Below, in pieces: positions 54,904 to 62,564 of a stretch of DNA of 64,000 nucleotides. Source of the stretch: Marinomonas sp. CT5 (GTDB lineage: Bacteria; Pseudomonadota; Gammaproteobacteria; Pseudomonadales; Marinomonadaceae); contig NZ_CP025572.1 in the NCBI RefSeq assembly GCF_018336975.1, positions 277,496 through 341,495 of the forward strand. The letters are read 5' to 3'. Every line of letters starts with the position of its first letter. The first letter of the stretch is position 1. The notes under the pieces are model-generated. The model searched no databases. It worked only from the letters and a program-made list of their open reading frames with translations, and was not told the DNA's origin. The position numbers and the translations under genes were made by a program.

Positions 54904-54959
54904 AAGTATGTGTTCCAAAAAAACGTACATGGATAATATATTTATAAGGAGTTCATTAA

Positions 54960-55450
54960 ATGTATAGCACACTGCAAAAGCATGTTAGCCAGTTTATAAT
55001 GGCCGGAATATTCACTCTTGCGGGCGAATTAGCATATGCTGAGAGCGACTATGCTCCATTCAATTTTCCAGAGATATCTAAAGAGGCTAACAGTCCAATA
55101 ATACTTGGGCCTGCGGGCGAGACTTTCGATTTTATTCGCACGAGCAAGGAGACTTGTGGAAAATATTTGTTTGCTAAGTTGGTTGTACCTCCTCATGTAG
55201 GCCCTCCTCCACATGTTCACCATTGGACGGATGAATGGTTTTATGCTCCAAATGGTGGTTTTGTAATGTTTATGGGGCAGAATCTCTATCCTGATCTTAA
55301 ACTTGCATCAGGAGAGGGGCACCAAAAGATATTCTTAATATAATGAAAATGCGCCCTAAAGAGCTATTCTATGGAAAACGATACATCGTTCATGGATTTG
55401 CTAATGTCTCCCTAGTTGGACAATTACGTACAATAGTTGGTCTTGTTTAA
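54960..55450 (+). pseudogene. Frameshifted cupin-domain protein with signal peptide
   Basis: The gene opens at ATG 54960 after ATAAGGAG with a secretion signal (ending near ELAYAES) and a cupin metal-site segment (PPHVGPPPHVHHWTDEWFY). The reading frame ends at 55343. A second frame continues with KDILNIMKMRPKELFYGKRY and IVHGFANV to a stop at 55448-55450. Adding one A to the AAAA run near 55324-55327 would join the two frames smoothly, so a single-base deletion has broken the gene. The 3' end also seems short for a cupin. It is probably non-functional. Confidence 0.75.
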
Positions 55451-55517
55451 TTGCCATGTAAGCATCTTGAGTTTATCATTCTTGATTTGGATGAATTCGT
55501 ATCCTAATATACTAGAT

Positions 55518-56141
55518 ATGATTAATTCAACGATAAAGCATTGCAGCAAGGCTGGCGAGCGTGGTCGCCCAAGAGAATTTGATATTGATACGGCTTTAGA
55601 TCGTGCAATACTGTATTTCAGAGAGCATGGTTACAACGGCGTATCAATTTCAGATCTTTCAAAGGCCTTACAACTGTCGGCTGGTAGTATATACAAAGCG
55701 TTCTTTAGTAAGCATGCTTTGTTTTCTGCAGCTTTGGATCGTTACATGATGCTTCGGGGACAAAGAATCTCGGAAATTATTGGAAGTAATTCTTCTGGCC
55801 GAGAGAAACTTCGAAGTCTCTTGGTCTTTTATGCAGAATCATCTCATGCTTCTGAAGGAAAGTATGGGTGTTTAGTTGTCCTTAGTGCTGTTGAATTATC
55901 ATGTACTGATGAATCGATTGCATCTAAGGTGACAGCAGCACTCAATGGTAACGAAAGTCGTCTTGTGAGAATTATCCAGGAAGGTCAGGTTGACGGTTCA
56001 ATAGTTCAGACGATTGATCCAGAGGTAACAGCCAAACTCATGTTGGCGTTGGTTCAGGGGATGCGTGTCCTTGGAAAAATAGGGCAGGAACGTGAAGCTA
56101 TGATGGCTGTGATAAATACTGCGATGAAAATACTCGATTAA
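55518..56141 (+). CDS. TetR-family transcriptional regulator
   Basis: The regulator (207 aa from the ATG at 55518; 55491 is an alternative) has an N-terminal TetR HTH (about 15-65; GRPREFDIDTALDRAI, GYNGVSISDLSKALQLSAGSIYKAF in part) and a C-terminal helical ligand domain. It resembles the AcrR/YcdC group. It precedes an MFS transporter gene, so it is probably its repressor. The 3' end of the gene is repeated in tandem just downstream. No strong ribosome site is seen for either start. Confidence 0.9.
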   Translation: MINSTIKHCSKAGERGRPREFDIDTALDRAILYFREHGYNGVSISDLSKALQLSAGSIYKAFFSKHALFSAALDRYMMLRGQRISEIIGSNSSGREKLRSLLVFYAESSHASEGKYGCLVVLSAVELSCTDESIASKVTAALNGNESRLVRIIQEGQVDGSIVQTIDPEVTAKLMLALVQGMRVLGKIGQEREAMMAVINTAMKILD

Positions 56142-56150
56142 GGCTACTGG

Positions 56151-56185
56151 TACCCAGAGTTGACGTCAGCTCTGGGTATATTTTA
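56151..56185 (+). terminator. Terminator of the TetR gene
   Basis: TACCCAGAG (56151-56159) pairs with CTCTGGGTA (56170-56178), followed by TATTTT. The counterpart in unit 2 (56300-56334) has mismatches in the left arm. Confidence 0.75.
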
Positions 56186-56190
56186 AACTA

Positions 56191-56211
56191 TTTTGGAAAT
56201 GATATAATCCA
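56191..56211 (+). repeat. 21-base motif, copy 2 of 3
   Basis: This is the most diverged copy, inside unit 1 of the tandem duplication, upstream of the dead MFS start. Confidence 0.55.
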
Positions 56212-56339
56212 ATATTAACTGGTTGATAGAAGCTGGCTCACTAACCTGTGACCAGACACGACAAATTCAACGATGAAAATACTCGATTGAGGCTACTGGT
56301 ACGCAGGGTTGATGCCAGCTCTGGGTATATTTTTAATTA

Positions 56340-56360
56340 TTTAGGAAATGGATTGATCCA
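56340..56360 (+). repeat. 21-base motif, copy 3 of 3 (upstream of the MFS gene)
   Basis: It ends two bases before the MFS start codon and is nearly identical to copy 1 at 54883-54903. Confidence 0.6.
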
Positions 56361-56362
56361 AT

Positions 56363-57574
56363 ATGAATGAATCTATAGAAACAAACTCACTAGCCAGTGA
56401 GCAGGCACCTACAATTACAAGCTGGCTTACTCTGTTATTAGCATGTGCGTGTGGCTTGATTGCAGCCAATATTTATTATGCGCAGCCGCTAATAGGCCCA
56501 ATTAGCTCTCAATTGGAGCTTTCTGAGCATGCAGCTGGTTTGATTGTAACTCTTACCCAGCTTGGCTACGGACTTGGTTTGCTTCTAGTCGTTCCTTTAG
56601 GAGATCTATTTGAAAATAAACGTTTGGCAATATCTATTTTAGGTATTGGAGCTGTCGGCTTGCTGGTATCTGGCTTATCTGGTTCTGTTGGTCCGTTCTT
56701 GGTCGCGTCTTTTTTAGTAGGTTTAGGGTCAGTGACAGTACAAATTTTAGTTCCTTATGCTGCACATTTATCCCCTGAAGCGATACGTGGGCGTGTTGTT
56801 GGTAATGTTATGAGCGGGCTGATGTTGGGAATTATGTTGGCTAGACCTGTATCTAGCCTTATAACGTATTTCGAGAGTTGGCGAGCTGTATTTTTTATGT
56901 CATGCATTTTAATGTTTGTGTTGGCAATTGTGCTGAGTTTTGTTTTACCGGCAAGGCCTGTTAAAGCTCAGTTAAAATACTCCCAGATGTTGAAGTCTAT
57001 GGTGGAGCTTGTGAAAAATACACCAATGCTACGTCGTAGAGCGCTTTATCATGGTTGTATGTTTGGGGTATTTAGTTTGTTTTGGACAACAACACCATTG
57101 TTATTAGCTGGACCAGAGTTTGGCTTGAGCCAAAAAGGGATAGCTCTATTCGCCTTGGCTGGTGTTGCAGGGGCTGTTGCAGCTCCTATTGCAGGCCGAA
57201 TTGCAGATCGAGGATGGATTAAACTCGCGACTGGGGCTGCAATGATTTTGGCAATAATAGCTTTTGCGATTACTTTTATTGCCCCACTTGGTTCGAGTCT
57301 TTCATTAGCCATATTTGTTGTCGCAGGAATTGTACTGGACTTCGCAGTATCTGCTAATTTAGTACTTGGACAGCGAGTGATTTTTGCATTGGCTCCTGAG
57401 GTTCGAGGTCGCCTAAATGGATTATATATGACGACTTTCTTTTGCTTTGGGGCCATCGGTTCAGCCCTTGGTGGATGGTTGTTTGCTAGCTATGGTTGGT
57501 TTTCGGTCTCGATCACAGGAGTAATTTGTGTTTTCAGTGCTTTAGTGTACTTTCTATTTGAGCCCTCAAATTAA
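56363..57574 (+). CDS. Major facilitator superfamily efflux transporter
   Basis: This 403-residue inner-membrane protein has 12 predicted helices. The MFS loop motif is recognisable at PLGDLFENKRL, with IYYAQPLIGPISSQL near the N terminus and a second-half GRIADRGWIKLATG. It is in the class of drug or sugar efflux proteins. The TetR gene upstream suggests substrate-induced expression. It carries its start in unit 2 of the tandem duplication. The ribosome site is poor. The exported substrate is unknown. Confidence 0.9.
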   Translation: MNESIETNSLASEQAPTITSWLTLLLACACGLIAANIYYAQPLIGPISSQLELSEHAAGLIVTLTQLGYGLGLLLVVPLGDLFENKRLAISILGIGAVGLLVSGLSGSVGPFLVASFLVGLGSVTVQILVPYAAHLSPEAIRGRVVGNVMSGLMLGIMLARPVSSLITYFESWRAVFFMSCILMFVLAIVLSFVLPARPVKAQLKYSQMLKSMVELVKNTPMLRRRALYHGCMFGVFSLFWTTTPLLLAGPEFGLSQKGIALFALAGVAGAVAAPIAGRIADRGWIKLATGAAMILAIIAFAITFIAPLGSSLSLAIFVVAGIVLDFAVSANLVLGQRVIFALAPEVRGRLNGLYMTTFFCFGAIGSALGGWLFASYGWFSVSITGVICVFSALVYFLFEPSN

Positions 57575-57639
57575 AATAGGCTTAGGTGATACTCCCTTTG
57601 ATAACATAAATAGCAGAGGGAGTTACGTTATCTAAGCAA

Positions 57640-58758
57640 CTAAAACAATGCCATCTGATCACCTTCTTTTGGTGGAACCGAAAAGTGGCGACAATCCAAA
57701 TAGCTCAAGCGATGATTATCTAGCCCATGTTTGCGTCGTGCGACGTTAAAGCGTTGATTGATTAAGTCCGCGAAGATGCCTTCCCCCGTCATACGCTTGC
57801 CAAATCGACTGTCGTAGAGTTTGCCACCGCGCATATCCATAATACGCTGCAAAACATGCTCTGCTCGATCTGGGTAATGCTGTTGTAACCAATCGGCAAA
57901 CAACGGTGCCACCTCGTGAGGCAAACGCAACATGATGTAATTGACGGATTGTGCGCCAACTTCCGCACTGGCAGCAACGATCTCTTCAAGCTCATTGTCA
58001 TTAATAAAAGGAATCACTGGTGCGGCCAAAACCGACACCGGAATGCCTGCTTCTCGTAAGGTTTTAATCACCTGTAAACGTGTTTTTCCCGATGCGGTTC
58101 TGGGCTCCAAAATACGCTTTAAATCGTTATTGAGTGTGGTCACACTGATCGCTACATGAATCAGCTTTTTTTCTGCCATTTGAGTGAGCAGATCAATGTC
58201 TCTGAGTATCAGCGTGCTTTTGGTAATCAGCGAAATAGGCTGGTTGTGTGCCAAAGCGATTGTTAATAATTGCCGAGTGATCTTGAGTTGTTTTTCAATG
58301 GGTTGATAAGCATCGGTATTGATGCCTAATGCAATGGGTTCACAGCGGTATTTAGGATGCGCCAACTCTTCTTCCAATAAAAACGGAGCGTTCGTTTTAG
58401 CAACCAGCTTGGTTTCAAAATCCAACCCTGGTGATAAATCCAAATAGGCATGAGTGGGTCGAGCAAAACAATAGACACAGCCATGCTCACAGCCTTTATA
58501 GGGATTCACAGACAGGCGAAAAGGAATGTCAGGGGAGGAATTGCGGCTGATGATGCTTTTGGCGCGTTCGTAGCGAACCTCTGTCTTAGGGGACGACGTT
58601 TCCAGCAAGGCAATGGCTTCGTCGTTTTCATCTACTTCAACCAACGTAATAGCAAAGCGCCCCGCCATCTTATTGGTGGTACCACGTCCCTTGATGGGAT
58701 GATTGAAAGGAGATGGCTCACCGTTTTGATCGCTGTTATTGGTAAAAGAAGCCGACAT
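57640..58758 (-). CDS. PA0069-family radical SAM protein (SplB-like)
   Basis: The 372-residue protein has the cluster-binding cysteines in NPYKGCEHGCVYCFARPTH (CxxxCxxC) and the wider SplB-like family features (ITKSTLILRDIDLL, ISVTTLNNDLKRILEPRT). The C-terminal part is duplicated at 54405-54851. I chose the ATG at 58758; an upstream extension would translate through the SOS box and is implausible. No ribosome site is visible, so the message may be leaderless. The family resembles spore photoproduct lyase, and the SOS box points to a role in the DNA-damage response. The reaction is unknown. Confidence 0.9.
   Translation of the reverse strand: MSASFTNNSDQNGEPSPFNHPIKGRGTTNKMAGRFAITLVEVDENDEAIALLETSSPKTEVRYERAKSIISRNSSPDIPFRLSVNPYKGCEHGCVYCFARPTHAYLDLSPGLDFETKLVAKTNAPFLLEEELAHPKYRCEPIALGINTDAYQPIEKQLKITRQLLTIALAHNQPISLITKSTLILRDIDLLTQMAEKKLIHVAISVTTLNNDLKRILEPRTASGKTRLQVIKTLREAGIPVSVLAAPVIPFINDNELEEIVAASAEVGAQSVNYIMLRLPHEVAPLFADWLQQHYPDRAEHVLQRIMDMRGGKLYDSRFGKRMTGEGIFADLINQRFNVARRKHGLDNHRLSYLDCRHFSVPPKEGDQMALF
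57641..58087. repeat. Right copy of the 447-base direct repeat bounding the insertion
   Basis: This is the 3' part of the intact radical SAM gene and the partner of 54405-54851. Homology ends at 58087 where the intact gene continues. Confidence 0.93.
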
Positions 58759-58763
58759 AAAAA

Positions 58764-58801
58764 CACCCAAAATACTGTATATATAAACAGTATTTTGGGT
58801 G
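58764..58801 (-). promoter_or_regulatory. LexA/SOS box within a perfect 15-base inverted repeat
   Basis: The core CTGTATATATAAACAG (58775-58790) is an exact CTGT-N8-ACAG LexA site with an AT-only centre. It lies inside perfect 15-base arms (58764-58778 and 58787-58801). It is centred about 24 bases upstream of the radical SAM start codon, so LexA would block its promoter. Confidence 0.85.
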
Positions 58802-58923
58802 CTGGAATGCAATAAAGCAAGCTTGTTATTGTGGTTTTTTAAATAGTCTAACAGCATGTGTTGAGATCTGTTTATTCACAGGTACACTCGATTGAATGAT
58901 CGATGGGTGTCTAGGAGAGTTAC

Positions 58924-59685
58924 TTGTTGTTTCAAAACCATCATTTACCAAATCGTGTCGTGGCTTACGCGCAAGACTATGAACACGGTAAATTCGAACC
59001 TTATCATGCTCATAACTGCGCTCAGATGATTCACACGCTAACTGGTGTGATACGTGTGGAGACTCGTTTGGGTAGTTGGGTGATTCCTCCAAACCGAGGG
59101 ATGTGGATTCCAGCCGGAGTGGAGCACAGTCTTTCTATGACTGGTTTGGTCAAAGTCAGAACCTTGTTTATTGATCCTCTCGCGCGGGCTGATCTGCCTC
59201 ATGATTGCTCTGTCATTGATGTCTCTATGCTGTTAAAAGCACTGATTATTGAAGCGTTAGAACTTCCTGATGAAATTGTGTCAGGGGGTCGTGATGAGCG
59301 AATTGTTGAGCTGATTTTGGACGAATTAAGGAGTTTATCGAACGTGTCTTTTTATGTCCCATTGCCGAGTTCCGATGCTTTGGTTTCTTTGTGTGAGCAC
59401 ATAAGTCGACGTATTGCTCATGATTGGACAAATGCCGATGGTGCTCATATTTTAGGGATCAGTGAGCGCTCTGTTACTCGAAAGTTCCAGCAAGAAATGT
59501 CGTTAACATTTGCTGAATGGTTGCGGCGGAAGCGTTTATTATTGGCTTTGGAGTATCTTGCTAGCGGCAAAAGTGTCTTAGATACTGCGATTCTGATTGG
59601 TTACGATAGTCCTAGTGCTTTTAGTGCGATGTTTAAAAGTCGAGTCGGCGTATCACCGACTGACTATTTACTGCAATCACAATAG
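58924..59685 (+). CDS. AraC-family transcriptional regulator
   Basis: The 253-residue regulator has an N-terminal cupin sensor (about 15-90; FEPYHAHNCAQMIHTLTGVI in part, MWIPAGVEHSL) and a C-terminal double HTH (about 155-250; LGISERSVTRKFQQEM and YDSPSAFSAMFKSRVGVSP). I accept the TTG start at 58924 because AGGAGAG lies 5-7 bases upstream. It is divergent from the radical SAM gene and convergent with leuA. Its targets are not indicated. Confidence 0.9.
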   Translation: MLFQNHHLPNRVVAYAQDYEHGKFEPYHAHNCAQMIHTLTGVIRVETRLGSWVIPPNRGMWIPAGVEHSLSMTGLVKVRTLFIDPLARADLPHDCSVIDVSMLLKALIIEALELPDEIVSGGRDERIVELILDELRSLSNVSFYVPLPSSDALVSLCEHISRRIAHDWTNADGAHILGISERSVTRKFQQEMSLTFAEWLRRKRLLLALEYLASGKSVLDTAILIGYDSPSAFSAMFKSRVGVSPTDYLLQSQ

Positions 59686-59707
59686 GCGTAATGAAAATTA
59701 CCGCCTA
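59683..59707. terminator. Possible shared terminator of the AraC and leuA genes
   Basis: TAGGCG (59683-59688) pairs with CGCCTA (59702-59707), with TAAT/ATTA inside and a bulged C, between the two convergent stops. There is no long T run. Confidence 0.45.
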
Positions 59708-59708
59708 G

Positions 59709-61385
59709 CTATGCTTCTTTGTATAAAGAATGGCAAGCGTTGATTAAGGCTTGTAGCGATGCTTTAGTCGAGTCTTCATCAATGGCTACCCCAAAGCTTG
59801 AGATAGTTTGATGAGATTCAATTTGAACATAGCTGACCGCTTTGCTTTTTGTCTGTTGTCCTAAGGTGTGTTCATGAAAGTCACTGATGTTTATCTGCCA
59901 GTTAAAACGTTTTCTTAACGCGTCAAGCATGGCTGATAACAATCCTTTACCTTCGCCAGTCAGTTGCCATGTTTTTTCCTGATAGCGTAATGTAGCGCGA
60001 ATCTCTTGTAATCCGTTTGAGCTATGGCTGCGATAATCCAGTAATGTCATTTGGCCTTTATCATCTGAATTCAATTTGTAGGAGTCTCTAAATAAACGCC
60101 AAACATCGGCTAGAGGCATCTCATTTCCTGTTTTATCGGTGTAATTTTTGACTCTCTTGCTAAAATCTATTTGTAATTTACGTGGTAAAAACAGTCCGTG
60201 ATTTTCCTGTAACAACCAAGCGGCTCCACTTTTTCCAGACTGGCTATTTACTCGAATGACCTCTTCATAAGTACAGCCAATATCTTTCGGGTCTAATGGT
60301 AAATAAGGAATTTGCCAAATCATCGACGACGTTGATTTTTGTGCGGCAAAGCCTTTTTTGATCGCATCTTGGTGTGAGCCTGAAAACGCGGTAAAAGCCA
60401 ATGAGCCAGCATAAGGATGTCGAGGATGAACAGGAAGCTCATTGCATTCTTCGACCAACTCTACCGTGCGGCGCATGTCTGAAAAATCCAAGTTAGGATG
60501 AACGCCTTGGCTATAAAGATTCATTGCCAAGGTAACGAGATCGACATTTCCTGTCCGTTCCCCATTACCAAAGAGGCAACCTTCCACTCTCTGCGCGCCA
60601 GCGAGTATTGCCATTTCCGCTGTGGCAACGCCAGTCCCTCTGTCATTGTGAGGATGAACACTGATGGTTATGTTCTCTAAGGAAGAAAAAGACGTTATAA
60701 AGTGCTCAATCTGATCAGCAAATACATTGGGGGTGTTCACTTCCACTGTCGTTGGCAAATTCAAAATCATCGGACGTTCTAGACTCGGCTGCCATGTTTT
60801 TGCCGCTGCTTCACAGACCTCTAAGGCAAAGTCAGGTTCGGTAAAGCAAAAGGTTTCTGGCGAATATTGAAGCGTCCATTCTGTCTCTGGATATTGTTCA
60901 CATAATTGGCGAATGTGTTTAACGCCTTGAACGGCTAATTCAAGGGTTGCTGGTTTGTCTTGGCAAAAAACAATTTCCCGAAATACCGGCGCAGTGGCGT
61001 TGTAAATATGCACTATGGCTTTTTTAGCGCCAACGAGAGACTGTATGGTGCGTTCAATTAAATCCACACGAGATTGTGTCATCACCTGAATCGTCACATC
61101 ATCAGGAATATGCTTACCTTCGATAAGCAAGCGAACAAAATCAAAGTCCGTTTGTGACGCAGCAGGAAAAGCGACTTCAATTTCTTTAAAACCACACTCA
61201 ATTAAATGCTTAAAGAAAGCCATTTTCTTCGTGTGATCCATAGGATTTGCAAGCGCTTGATTGCCGTCACGTAAGTCAGTTGAGCACCAACGAGGCGGAG
61301 CTTTCAACTGCTTTGACGGCCAAGTGCGGGCAGGAAAATCGATAATTTTAGCTGGCTGATATTTTATTGAGGGTTGGGTTAGCAT
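59709..61385 (-). CDS. leuA: 2-isopropylmalate synthase (LeuA type 2)
   Basis: The 558-residue enzyme joins acetyl-CoA and 2-oxoisovalerate, the first step of leucine synthesis. The N-terminal TIM barrel has RWCSTDLRDGNQALANPM and the metal-site histidines in SVHPHNDRGTGVA. The C-terminal regulatory domain (about 430-558) holds the leucine-feedback site. The start motif and length match the yeast/actinobacterial-like type 2 class, not the 523-residue E. coli form. No other leu genes are adjacent. A hairpin hides part of its ribosome site. Confidence 0.96.
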   Translation of the reverse strand: MLTQPSIKYQPAKIIDFPARTWPSKQLKAPPRWCSTDLRDGNQALANPMDHTKKMAFFKHLIECGFKEIEVAFPAASQTDFDFVRLLIEGKHIPDDVTIQVMTQSRVDLIERTIQSLVGAKKAIVHIYNATAPVFREIVFCQDKPATLELAVQGVKHIRQLCEQYPETEWTLQYSPETFCFTEPDFALEVCEAAAKTWQPSLERPMILNLPTTVEVNTPNVFADQIEHFITSFSSLENITISVHPHNDRGTGVATAEMAILAGAQRVEGCLFGNGERTGNVDLVTLAMNLYSQGVHPNLDFSDMRRTVELVEECNELPVHPRHPYAGSLAFTAFSGSHQDAIKKGFAAQKSTSSMIWQIPYLPLDPKDIGCTYEEVIRVNSQSGKSGAAWLLQENHGLFLPRKLQIDFSKRVKNYTDKTGNEMPLADVWRLFRDSYKLNSDDKGQMTLLDYRSHSSNGLQEIRATLRYQEKTWQLTGEGKGLLSAMLDALRKRFNWQINISDFHEHTLGQQTKSKAVSYVQIESHQTISSFGVAIDEDSTKASLQALINACHSLYKEA

Positions 61386-61391
61386 GATGTT

Positions 61392-61433
61392 TTCTCTTTA
61401 GCATTAGAAATCGAATCCTTATGCTAAAGAGAA
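61392..61433. promoter_or_regulatory. Hairpin in the leuA leader
   Basis: Perfect 13-base arms at 61392-61404 and 61421-61433 flank a 16-base loop. On the leuA message the second arm contains the AAAGAGAA ribosome site, just 6 bases before the ATG. Read on the plus strand the stem is followed by GTTTTTT, so it also has the shape of a terminator for transcription entering from leuA antisense. A role in control is inferred. Confidence 0.55.
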
Positions 61434-61505
61434 GTTTTTTGGCTGTCCGAGCGGCCTTTGACAACTATCGTCGCAAAATGGACAGAGCCATCTAGAAAAA
61501 GCAGA

Positions 61506-62564
61506 TTATATCGAGACGTTCCGCTTTTGGCGCATTAGAAAGACGAAGGCGATGCCGCCGACTAGGCCGGTAAGTATGCCGATTGGCATGTCTTCGGGAG
61601 GCATGATGATTCTGGAGGCGATGTCGGCTGCGACCAGAAACAAGGCACCGACTAATGCCGATAAAGGTAAGACTTTGCGATAATCGCCACCCACTAATAG
61701 ACGGACAATGTGTGGCACCATCAGTCCGACAAAGCCGATGACACCAGAAAAAGCCACCGCCGCGCCAGTCAGTAGGGCGCAGACCACAATGACGATCAGG
61801 CGGAAGCGTTCGACTGGAACGCCTAAGGTGCTGGCGCTTTCATCACCCAGTGTCATGGCATTCAAATAACGGGCGTTGTAAATCAGATAGCCGGAGCCAA
61901 GCACCAGTGCCACCAATGGAAACCAGAGTTGTCCCCATTGAGCCAATCCCAAACCACCAAGCATCCAAAAAATCACCGTATGAGAAGAGCGGTGATCCCC
62001 TGTAAAAATGAAAAGGTTGCCTAAGGCGGTCAGCACAAAGGCCACGGCGACACCCGCTAGAATCAAGCGTCCTGCACTGTGAGCGGAGGAAAAGTTGGCT
62101 ACCGCCAAGACGAGAAACATGGCTAACAAGGCACCAAGAAAGGCAAATACGGGAACGGTTACCACGCCTAAAATCATGCCGGTGTGGAGCAAAGCAATAA
62201 TCGCCCCTAACGCGGCACCAGAGGATACACCGAGTAAATGTGGGTCGGCCAAAGGGTTGCGGGTGACAGATTGCAGCGCGGCACCCACAATCGCTAAAGC
62301 GGCGCCCACCATGGCGGCAAGCAAAGTGCGTGGTAGGCGGACAGCCCAGATAATGTTCTCGCGTCCCATCGACCAACTGGGGGTAATATTAGTGATTGAT
62401 AATTTATGACCGATTACACTCCACACGGTGGACTGGCTGATGGAAACAGAGCCTACACCGATCGCGACCCCCATCAATAAAACCAACATTAGGCTTAATA
62501 AAATAAGCAATTTGGCTAAGGGGACGCGGCTCATGATGGTGAGCTTTTTGCTGGCTAGCTTCAT
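61506..62564 (-). CDS. FecCD-family ABC permease (metal-chelate/cobalamin importer)
   Basis: This inner-membrane protein of 352 aa has about ten helices and family motifs RLPRTLLAAMVGAALAIVGAALQ (in part RLPRTLLAAMVGAAL), NPLADPHLLGVSSGAALGA and GVIGFVGLMVPHIVRLLVG. It forms the channel for an iron-siderophore or B12 importer. Its start overlaps the stop of the binding-protein gene by 4 bases. Confidence 0.95.
   Translation of the reverse strand: MKLASKKLTIMSRVPLAKLLILLSLMLVLLMGVAIGVGSVSISQSTVWSVIGHKLSITNITPSWSMGRENIIWAVRLPRTLLAAMVGAALAIVGAALQSVTRNPLADPHLLGVSSGAALGAIIALLHTGMILGVVTVPVFAFLGALLAMFLVLAVANFSSAHSAGRLILAGVAVAFVLTALGNLFIFTGDHRSSHTVIFWMLGGLGLAQWGQLWFPLVALVLGSGYLIYNARYLNAMTLGDESASTLGVPVERFRLIVIVVCALLTGAAVAFSGVIGFVGLMVPHIVRLLVGGDYRKVLPLSALVGALFLVAADIASRIIMPPEDMPIGILTGLVGGIAFVFLMRQKRNVSI

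Larger units (their letters stand above)
56122..56419 (+). repeat. Imperfect tandem duplication (unit about 149 bases)
   Basis: Unit 1 starts at 56122 and unit 2 at 56271, and several anchors keep an offset of exactly 149. Each unit holds the TetR 3' end, a terminator hairpin, the 21-base motif and the MFS 5' end. In unit 1 the MFS start codon position reads ATT, so that half is a dead copy; in unit 2 the TetR 3' end and terminator are the dead copies. Confidence 0.85.

Noticed and set aside
57049-57456. 135-residue minus-strand ORF inside the MFS gene
   Set aside because: Shadow frame rich in Ala, Pro and Thr, complementary to the hydrophobic helices; no ribosome site.
54852-57640. Transposon or integron explanation for the TetR-MFS insertion
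   Set aside because: No transposase or integrase gene and no terminal inverted repeats; the boundaries are long homologous gene copies instead.
58450-58815. 121-residue plus-strand ORF over the radical SAM gene
   Set aside because: It is antisense to a well-supported gene and crosses the SOS box; a shadow frame.
61441-61505. Possible leucine leader peptide before leuA
   Set aside because: A frame of eight codons with two leucines exists, but there is no ribosome site and no attenuator alternative pairing, so the match is too weak.
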